A stretch of DNA of 64,000 bases from Amycolatopsis rifamycinica (lineage in GTDB: Bacteria; Actinomycetota; Actinomycetes; Mycobacteriales; Pseudonocardiaceae). The notes under the pieces are model-generated. The model was not told the origin of the DNA and searched no databases. It saw nothing but the letters and a program-made list of their open reading frames with translations. Location: the NCBI RefSeq assembly GCF_000695625.1, contig NZ_JMQI01000082.1, positions 51,676-115,675 on the forward strand, in the 5' to 3' direction. Both the position numbers and the translations under genes were made by a program. Shown one piece after another: positions 58,498 through 64,000 of this stretch (positions are counted from its first letter, which is position 1; each line of letters opens with the position of its first letter).

Positions 58498-61374
58498 ATG
58501 AGCGGAGAGCAGGACAGCGTGGCAGGAGCACGGACCAAGAAGAGCGGAGCCTCGGCGGACAACGGCGCCGGGCACCGGCGGCTGGTCATCGTCGAGTCGC
58601 CGACGAAGGCCCGCAAGATCGCGCCCTACCTCGGCGGCGGTTACGTCGTCGAATCCTCCGTCGGGCACATCCGCGACCTGCCGCGTGGTGCCGCCGACGT
58701 GCCCGCCCAGTACAAGGGGGAGGCGTGGGCGCGGCTCGGCGTCGACGTCGACAACGGCTTCAAGGCGCTCTACGTGGTCACCCCGGACAAGAAGTCCAAG
58801 GTCACCGAGCTCAAGGGGCTGCTGAAGGACGTCGACGAGCTCTACCTCGCCACGGACCCCGACCGCGAGGGCGAGGCCATCGCGTGGCACCTCCTCGAGA
58901 CGCTGAAGCCGAAGGTCCCGGTCCGCCGGATGGTCTTCCACGAGGTCACCGAGCAGGCCATCCGCGCGGCCGCCGACTCGACCCGCGAGCTCGACGCCGA
59001 CCTCGTCGACGCCCAGGAGACCCGCCGCATCCTCGACCGCCTCTACGGCTACGAGGTCTCGCCGGTGCTGTGGAAGAAGGTCATGCCGAAACTTTCGGCG
59101 GGCCGCGTGCAGTCGGTGGCGACCCGGATCGTGGTCGAGCGCGAACGCGAGCGGATGCGCTTCACCTCGGCGTCGTACTGGGACGTTTCCGCCACGATGG
59201 ACGCGGGCGAAGAGGCGTCGCCGCGCAACTTCTCGGCTCGCCTGGTGGCCGTGGACGGCGCTCGCCTCGCCACGGGCCGCGACTTCGGTTCGGACGGGCA
59301 GCTCAAGGCATCCACCAACGAAGTCCGCGTGCTGGCGGAAGCCGACGCGCGGCGCCTCGCCGAGGGGCTCAAGCAGCGTGACTTCAAGGTCGCGAGCGTC
59401 GAAGAGAAGCCGTACACGCGTAAGCCGTACGCGCCCTTCATGACCTCGACGCTGCAGCAGGAGGCGGGCCGCAAGATGCGGTTCACCTCGGAGCGCACCA
59501 TGCGGATCGCGCAGAAGCTGTACGAGAACGGCTACATCACTTATATGCGTACCGACTCCACGACCCTGTCGGAGTCGGCGATCTCGGCCGCGCGCAGCCA
59601 GGCCACGCAGCTGTACGGCAAGGAGTACGTCTCGCCGACGCCGCGCCAGTACACGCGCAAGGTCAAGAACGCGCAGGAGGCCCACGAGGCGATCCGGCCG
59701 TCGGGCGAGGTCTTCCGCACGCCGGGCCAGGTCGCGGGCGAGCTGGACACCGACGAGTTCCGGCTCTACGAGATGATCTGGCAGCGCACGATCGCGTCGC
59801 AGATGGCGGACGCCAAGGGCACCACGATGTCCGTGCGCATCGTCGGCAACGCGACCTCGGGCGAGGAGTGCACCTTCGCCGCTTCGGGCCGCACGATCAC
59901 CTTCGCGGGCTTCCTGAAGGCGTACGTCGAAGCGGTCGACACCGAGACCGGTGGCGAGGCCGACGACAAGCAGAGCCGCCTGCCGGTGCTGGAGAAGGAC
60001 CAGGCGCTGACGGCGGCCGAGCTGAGCCCGGACGGCCACACGACGTCGCCGCCGGCCCGGTACTCGGAGCCGAGCCTGGTCAGCAAGCTGGAAGAGCTGG
60101 GCATCGGCCGCCCGTCGACGTACGCGTCGATCATCAAGACCATCCAGGACCGCGGGTACGTCTGGAAGAAGGGCTCCGCGCTCGTTCCGTCGTGGGTCGC
60201 GTTCGCCGTGATCGGCCTGATGGAACGGCACTTCGAGCGGCTGGTGGACTACGACTTCACCGCCGGCATGGAGGACGAGCTCGACCGCATCGCGGCCGGC
60301 GACGAGCAGCGCGCGCAGTGGCTGTCGAAGTTCTACTTCGGCGGCGACATGGGCGTCGACGGCTCGATCGGCCGCCTGGGCGGGCTGAAGAAGCTGGTCG
60401 AGGGCAGCGTCGAGGACATCGACGCGCGGGAGATCAACTCGATCCCGCTGTTCAGCGACGCCGACGGGCACACCGTCGTGGTCCGCGTCGGCCGCTACGG
60501 GCCGTACCTCGAGCGGGAGGTCGACGGGAACTCCCAGCGCGCGAACCTGCCGGAGGACCTGCCGCCGGACGAGCTCACGCAGGAGATCGCGGAGAAGCTG
60601 TTCGCGACCCCGCAGGAGGGCCGCACGCTGGGCACCGACCCGGTGAGCGGGCACGAGATCGTCGCGAAGGAAGGCCGTTTCGGGCCGTACGTGACCGAGG
60701 TGCTGCCGGAGATCGAGATCCCCGAGGACGCGACGGCCGCGCAGAAGAAGGCGGCGAAGGCGAAGGCGCCGAAGCCGCGGACGGGCTCGCTGTTCAAGTC
60801 GATGGACATCGAGACCATCACGCTGGACGACGCGCTGAAGCTGCTTTCGCTGCCGCGCGTGGTCGGCAAGGACCCGGAGTCCGGTGACGAGATCACGGCG
60901 CAGAACGGGCGCTACGGGCCGTACCTGAAGAAGGGCACGGACTCGCGTTCGCTCTCGACCGAGGACCAGCTCTTCTCGATCACCCTCGAAGAAGCGCTGA
61001 AGATCTACTCGGAGCCGAAGCAGCGTGGGCGGTCCGCCACGGCGAAGCCGCCGCTCAAGGAGCTCGGCGAGGACCCGGTGTCGAAGAAGCCGATGGTGGT
61101 CAAGGACGGCCGGTTCGGCCCGTACGTGACCGACGGCGAGTACAACGCGACCCTGCGGAAGGGCGACGAAATCGAGTCGCTGACCGCGGAGCGGGCGGCC
61201 GAGCTGCTGGCGGAGAAGCGGGCCAAGGGCCCGGCGCCGAAGCGGAAGGCGCCGGCGCGCAAGCCGGCGTCGACCACGGCGAAGACGGTCAAGGCGGGCA
61301 CGACCAAGAAGGCCGCCGCCGCGAAGTCGACCACGGCGAAGCGCTCCAGCTCCACCGCGACGAAGGCCAAGTAA
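58498..61374 (+). CDS. topA: DNA topoisomerase I
   Basis: 958 aa from ATG (a GTG at 58519 is the likely mycobacterial-type start). TOPRIM domain: VIVESPTKARKIAPYLG with catalytic Glu, and TDPDREGEA. Active-site tyrosine Tyr349 in ITYMRTDST. The C-terminal repeats (GRYGPYLKKG and similar) and a Lys/Ala-rich tail (AKKAAAAK type) replace zinc fingers, as in actinobacteria. It relaxes negative supercoils. The WhiA-like gene lies about 1.1 kb upstream, separated by the minus-strand protease gene. Terminator after the stop. Confidence 0.97.
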   Translation: MSGEQDSVAGARTKKSGASADNGAGHRRLVIVESPTKARKIAPYLGGGYVVESSVGHIRDLPRGAADVPAQYKGEAWARLGVDVDNGFKALYVVTPDKKSKVTELKGLLKDVDELYLATDPDREGEAIAWHLLETLKPKVPVRRMVFHEVTEQAIRAAADSTRELDADLVDAQETRRILDRLYGYEVSPVLWKKVMPKLSAGRVQSVATRIVVERERERMRFTSASYWDVSATMDAGEEASPRNFSARLVAVDGARLATGRDFGSDGQLKASTNEVRVLAEADARRLAEGLKQRDFKVASVEEKPYTRKPYAPFMTSTLQQEAGRKMRFTSERTMRIAQKLYENGYITYMRTDSTTLSESAISAARSQATQLYGKEYVSPTPRQYTRKVKNAQEAHEAIRPSGEVFRTPGQVAGELDTDEFRLYEMIWQRTIASQMADAKGTTMSVRIVGNATSGEECTFAASGRTITFAGFLKAYVEAVDTETGGEADDKQSRLPVLEKDQALTAAELSPDGHTTSPPARYSEPSLVSKLEELGIGRPSTYASIIKTIQDRGYVWKKGSALVPSWVAFAVIGLMERHFERLVDYDFTAGMEDELDRIAAGDEQRAQWLSKFYFGGDMGVDGSIGRLGGLKKLVEGSVEDIDAREINSIPLFSDADGHTVVVRVGRYGPYLEREVDGNSQRANLPEDLPPDELTQEIAEKLFATPQEGRTLGTDPVSGHEIVAKEGRFGPYVTEVLPEIEIPEDATAAQKKAAKAKAPKPRTGSLFKSMDIETITLDDALKLLSLPRVVGKDPESGDEITAQNGRYGPYLKKGTDSRSLSTEDQLFSITLEEALKIYSEPKQRGRSATAKPPLKELGEDPVSKKPMVVKDGRFGPYVTDGEYNATLRKGDEIESLTAERAAELLAEKRAKGPAPKRKAPARKPASTTAKTVKAGTTKKAAAAKSTTAKRSSSTATKAK

Positions 61375-61383
61375 GTCCGGCTT

Positions 61384-61415
61384 GAAGACCTCCCCTCGGC
61401 TGAGGGGAGGTCTTC
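61384..61415 (+). terminator. Terminator hairpin of topA
   Basis: Perfect 14-bp stem GAAGACCTCCCCTC/GAGGGGAGGTCTTC, loop GGCT, followed by ACGCTTTT. It separates topA from the damage-type promoter downstream. Confidence 0.9.
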
Positions 61416-61433
61416 ACGCTTTTGAGTGACACC

Positions 61434-61476
61434 TCGAACGGATGTTCGGGAAATTGTCGGTGGTGCCGGGTTCCAT
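61434..61476 (+). promoter_or_regulatory. Composite LexA box and PafBC-type promoter (first EspG-like gene)
   Basis: TCGAACGGATGTTCGG (61434-61449) matches the LexA box at 11 of 12. After four bases comes TTGTCGGTG (61454-61462), eight bases, and TTCCAT (61471-61476), six bases before GTG. The -10 lacks the expected A at position 2 of TANNNT. Confidence 0.75.
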
Positions 61477-61482
61477 GGACGC

Positions 61483-62091
61483 GTGACCAAGACACCACGC
61501 ACCGTGCACACGGTGACCACCAAGATCCTCAAGCCGGTCCGGGCGGCGGCCGCCGGCAGTTCCACCGCCATGGACATGATGGAGTCGCTGACCGGCTTCA
61601 TCGGCACCGGCGGAGTCTGCGGCGTGGCCGTCGCGATGTCCGACGAGCCGTGGACTTCGGCGTTCTTCGACGACCGGACCACGTTCGGCATCGCCGGGGA
61701 TGGCGTGCACCTGACCGGGTCTTCACCGGGCAACGTCACGGAGCTGCTCCGCATGGCGTTGAGCCGGCTGCCCTCGCTGCCCCCGGCGCCGGGCGAGGGG
61801 CTGTACCTCGACGCGGACGAGCGGGGCGTGCTCGAGCCGGAGCAGGAGTGCCTCGTCCTCGACCTGATGGACGATCTGCGGCGGGTCCGGCGTGGCACCG
61901 TCCAGTTCGACATCCGCCGCGACGGCTCGCCGCCGCGGTGGGAGATGCTCGCGTTCGTCGACGACGACCGCGGACGGCACCTGGCGGCCCTGAGCAGACC
62001 CCGGGGCGGCCACCGCCGGCTCTGGTGGCTGCCCGGCTCCGTGGAGCGGCTCGCGGAGTTCGTCGAGGGGCGGGTGCCGGAGCATGGCTGA
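61483..62091 (+). CDS. EspG-like protein, N-terminally short paralogue
   Basis: 202 aa from GTG. The C-terminal part (LYLDADERGVLEPEQE, RVRRGTVQFDIRRDG, FVDDDRGRH) is shared with the two longer neighbours and with the C-terminal region of EspG proteins, the cytoplasmic chaperones of type VII (ESX) substrates. About 110 residues at the N-terminus are missing relative to the neighbours. No ESX substrate or ATPase gene is in the window. The EspG assignment is by eye. Leaderless start under a damage-type promoter. Confidence 0.6.
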   Translation: MTKTPRTVHTVTTKILKPVRAAAAGSSTAMDMMESLTGFIGTGGVCGVAVAMSDEPWTSAFFDDRTTFGIAGDGVHLTGSSPGNVTELLRMALSRLPSLPPAPGEGLYLDADERGVLEPEQECLVLDLMDDLRRVRRGTVQFDIRRDGSPPRWEMLAFVDDDRGRHLAALSRPRGGHRRLWWLPGSVERLAEFVEGRVPEHG

Positions 62092-62128
62092 GCCGCTCAC
62101 CGACCGCTCGCAGACCGATCTCACCCGC

Positions 62129-62171
62129 TCGAACACATGTGCGAGAAATTGTCGGTGCCAGGGTGTTCAAT
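62129..62171 (+). promoter_or_regulatory. Composite LexA box and PafBC-type promoter (second EspG-like gene)
   Basis: TCGAACACATGTGCGA (62129-62144; 11 of 12), four bases, TTGTCGGTG (62149-62157), eight bases, TTCAAT (62166-62171), six bases before GTG. Element order and spacings are identical to the copy at 61434-61476. Confidence 0.78.
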
Positions 62172-62177
62172 CTAGGG

Positions 62178-62969
62178 GTGAGCAACGCAGTCGCCGTCTT
62201 CGACGTCATCGACGAGGTCATCGCCCCGCTGTCGGCCGAGGTGCCGGAGCGGCCCTCGGTGATGGAGTTCTACGACCCCGAGTTCGAGATCCCGCCGGTG
62301 CTGGCGGACACCGGGCCGCTGCCGGGGCGTCGCTCCTCGCCCGCGTCGACCCTCGCGGACGAGGTGGAGCAGTACACGCGGTTCGTCGCCGGGATGGCCG
62401 CGATCGGTCTCGCGCCGGGTGGCGAGGTCACCGCGGAAGCCGTCGGGCTGTACCGGGCGCTGCGCGGCGGCTTCATCCGCGGCGTCGTCACCGGGGTCTT
62501 CCCGGCCCGGGCCAAGCCGTGGGAGGTGCGGTTCTTCGGCGACGAGGACTACACCACGGTCCTGCACAAGCTGGGCAACCGCGCGCGGCTGCGGTCGGGC
62601 TTCCTCAGCGAGCTACCGGGCTGGGTGTTCGACGGGCTGCCCGACCGGCCGCCGGGGCCGGGCGAGCACGTGCGCATCGAGACCGACGAGCGCGGGCTGA
62701 TCCCGCGGCAGTGCGAGCGGGCGGTCGAGCTGATCCGGCAGTGCGCGGCCCGGCCGCGGCTGGGCACGGTGCTGGTCGACCTCGCGGTGCGCGACGCGAT
62801 CCTGGCCGAGTACCCGCACGGCGCGTTCGGGCTGGTGGACAACGACCTCGGCCGGTACCAGTTCAGTGCCGCGGTGGCCCGGACCGGGCGCTGGACGGTC
62901 ACCTGGGGTCCGGCTTCGCGGAGCACGGCGGAGCAGTGGATCGTCGAGGCGGTGCAGAGCCATGCCTGA
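62178..62969 (+). CDS. EspG-like protein, full-length paralogue
   Basis: 263 aa. N-terminal helix region, then TAEAVGLYRALRGGFIRGVVTGVF (domain 1 helix), FFGDEDYTTVLHKLG, RIETDERGLIPRQCE, RPRLGTVLVDLAVRD and FGLVDNDLGRYQFSAAV, a layout that fits the EspG fold. In mycobacteria EspG binds PE-PPE pairs and delivers them to the secretion machine; here the partner is unknown. It overlaps the next gene by eight bases. GTG leaderless start. Confidence 0.65.
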   Translation: MSNAVAVFDVIDEVIAPLSAEVPERPSVMEFYDPEFEIPPVLADTGPLPGRRSSPASTLADEVEQYTRFVAGMAAIGLAPGGEVTAEAVGLYRALRGGFIRGVVTGVFPARAKPWEVRFFGDEDYTTVLHKLGNRARLRSGFLSELPGWVFDGLPDRPPGPGEHVRIETDERGLIPRQCERAVELIRQCAARPRLGTVLVDLAVRDAILAEYPHGAFGLVDNDLGRYQFSAAVARTGRWTVTWGPASRSTAEQWIVEAVQSHA

Positions 62970-63150
62970 GCACGCGGCAGTGCGGACGACGGCCGGCGAG
63001 GGCGTCGACAGGGTGGTCGCGGCGGCGTCGAAGGACCTGACCGTCCGCGAGGCGATCCTCGCGGCCGCCGAGCTCAACAACGGCGTCCCGGAGCCGAGGC
63101 CGGCGGCTGCGGCTCCGGCGGACCCGGACGAGAGGCGGCGGCATGGTTGA
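62962..63150 (+). CDS. Small linker protein of the EspG-like cluster
   Basis: 62 aa, amphipathic helix (VDRVVAAASKDLTVREAILAA), then a Pro/Ala-rich tail. Unknown. Its start (ATGCCTGAG) and its end each overlap a neighbour by eight bases, so it is translated together with both EspG-like proteins and could be a subunit or antitoxin-like partner. It is too short for a WXG100 protein and has no WxG. Confidence 0.6.
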   Translation: MPEHAAVRTTAGEGVDRVVAAASKDLTVREAILAAAELNNGVPEPRPAAAAPADPDERRRHG

Positions 63151-63934
63151 GCGCACGGCGGCGCGGGAGCTGCTCGAGCTGGCCGCCGGTCCGGTGCTGG
63201 CGGCGATGCCGGACCGTGAGCCGGTCGACAGGCTGTACAACCCGGACGTCAGCGACCACGAGATCCTGGTTCACGGCCCGGTGTCGGACGATCCGGCGGA
63301 CCTGGTGGCCGAGGTCGAGCGGCACATGGCGTGGGCGGCCTGGATCGACGGCACGCCGTTCGGCGAGAACGGCGAGCTCAACGAGCTCGGCTTCGAGGTG
63401 GTGTCCCTGATGCTGCGCGGTTCGGTCCGGGCGGCGCTGTGCGGCGTGTTCGACGACGGCCCGGAAACGGCGGACATCCGCTGCTACGCGGACGGCGAGC
63501 GAGCGTTCATGATGGGCTCCCTCCCCGGCCGCACGGCGATCCACCTGGCCGACTTCGAGGAGCTGCCGGAGATGCTGGTGGCGGAGCTGCCGGAGGTCCC
63601 GTTCGGCAGTTCGGCACGGGCGATCTGGGTCTCGGTGGACGACGACGGCCTGGTCCACGACGGCCAAGACGACGACGTGGGCGCGATGCGGGAGCTACTG
63701 GCCCGCCCCAGGTCGGGAACGGCGGTCCTGGACATGCTGGCCTTCGGAGGCCTGTGCGCGGAGTTCCCGGACCACGGTTTCGTCCTGGTCGACACGGACC
63801 TGGGCCGCTTCGCCCTGGCAGCCCTGCACCGAGGGGACGGCCGCCGCCAGCTGGTCCTGAGCCCCTTCAGCCGCGGCATGCTCCGCGACTGGTGCCGCAA
63901 GATGATCGACCTCGGACAGGAGGAGACGCCCTGA
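63143..63934 (+). CDS. EspG-like protein, second full-length paralogue
   Basis: 263 aa, same length as the gene product two before it and clearly paralogous: NELGFEVVSLMLRGSVRAALCGVF, CYADGERAFMMGSLPG, WVSVDDDGLVH, RPRSGTAVLDMLAFG and FVLVDTDLGRFALAAL. EspG-like. Last complete gene of the window; ATG (ATGGTTGAG) overlaps the previous stop. Confidence 0.65.
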   Translation: MVERTAARELLELAAGPVLAAMPDREPVDRLYNPDVSDHEILVHGPVSDDPADLVAEVERHMAWAAWIDGTPFGENGELNELGFEVVSLMLRGSVRAALCGVFDDGPETADIRCYADGERAFMMGSLPGRTAIHLADFEELPEMLVAELPEVPFGSSARAIWVSVDDDGLVHDGQDDDVGAMRELLARPRSGTAVLDMLAFGGLCAEFPDHGFVLVDTDLGRFALAALHRGDGRRQLVLSPFSRGMLRDWCRKMIDLGQEETP

Positions 63935-63954
63935 CGCCCTGAGCGGACGGTCCG

Positions 63955-64000
63955 GAGGCAAGACAGAGGAGGCGGGAGGGAGGGGAGGGGGAGAGGGCGG
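63955..64000. other. Purine-rich run at the window edge
   Basis: Almost pure A/G tract (GGAGGCAAGACAGAGGAGGC and onward) after the last gene. It may be the start of the next intergenic region. Confidence 0.4.

Overview
The window is high-GC actinobacterial chromosome (about 70% G+C, third codon positions almost all G/C, many GTG starts). Gene content and order point to the Pseudonocardiaceae, most likely an Amycolatopsis-type organism. Most of it is a core block that matches, in inverted and interrupted form, the Mycobacterium tuberculosis segment from topA (Rv3646c) to ponA2 (Rv3682). Recognisable counterparts are ponA2, whiB4, the Rv3679/Rv3680 ATPase pair, a RidA protein, a metallo-beta-lactamase-fold protein, crp, nth, a TlpA-like protein, a CoA-type Nudix hydrolase, marP, ephE, a holin-like protein, acs, the Rv3662c-like protein, the Rv3661 phosphatase, 6C RNA, ssd, the tad genes, the MrfA-like helicase, an Rv3647c-like protein and topA. 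Between them sit genes without that conservation.

Layout. 1-6.3 kb: end of a Ser/Thr kinase, ponA2, whiB4, two ArsA/Get3-like ATPases and a small membrane protein. 6.4-12.9 kb: DUF4177 and RidA proteins, two related unknown proteins, Nudix, MBL and mycoredoxin genes, an orphan PD-(D/E)XK-like gene, and a second DNA sliding-clamp (dnaN-like) gene. 12.9-24 kb: MFS exporter, crp, nth-tlpA-nudix-marP operon, a GntR/TetR fusion regulator divergent from an FAD monooxygenase, ephE-like hydrolase, holin-like protein, nhaA. 24-34 kb: peptide transporter, VIT1-like protein, cupin, AT-hook protein, acs, acetyltransferase, a phosphoribosyltransferase plus pseudo-Fic pair, ArsR/MFS pair, nickel/cobalt permease. 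34-41 kb: a peptidoglycan-recycling cluster (nagZ, namZ-type DUF1343, AmiE-type serine hydrolase, murR-like, murQ). 41-50 kb: HAD phosphatase, 6C RNA, ssd and Flp/Tad pilus genes, with two unusual repeat regions. 50-58 kb: Prim-Pol, MrfA-like helicase, proton-pumping pyrophosphatase, lipoprotein, WhiA-like protein, secreted protease. 58.5-64 kb: topA, then a four-gene cluster holding three EspG-like paralogues.

The strongest unexpected signal is a set of DNA-damage-type promoters. The dnaN paralogue has a textbook PafBC (RecA-independent) promoter placed for a leaderless transcript. Two EspG-like genes after topA each carry the same composite control region: a LexA-type box, four bases, then a PafBC-type -35 element. 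The WhiA-like gene next to topA has its own LexA-type box. This suggests a damage-inducible set comprising an alternative clamp, a WhiA-like protein and EspG-like proteins, which I do not know to have been described as a system.

Other points of interest are a long structured, terminator-ended RNA candidate upstream of nagZ, a six-copy 93-bp minisatellite between ssd and tadA, a 300-bp degenerate pentamer array after the tad genes, and CACGTG-centred palindromes at gene ends. All functional calls come from reading the sequence by eye; no searches were run.
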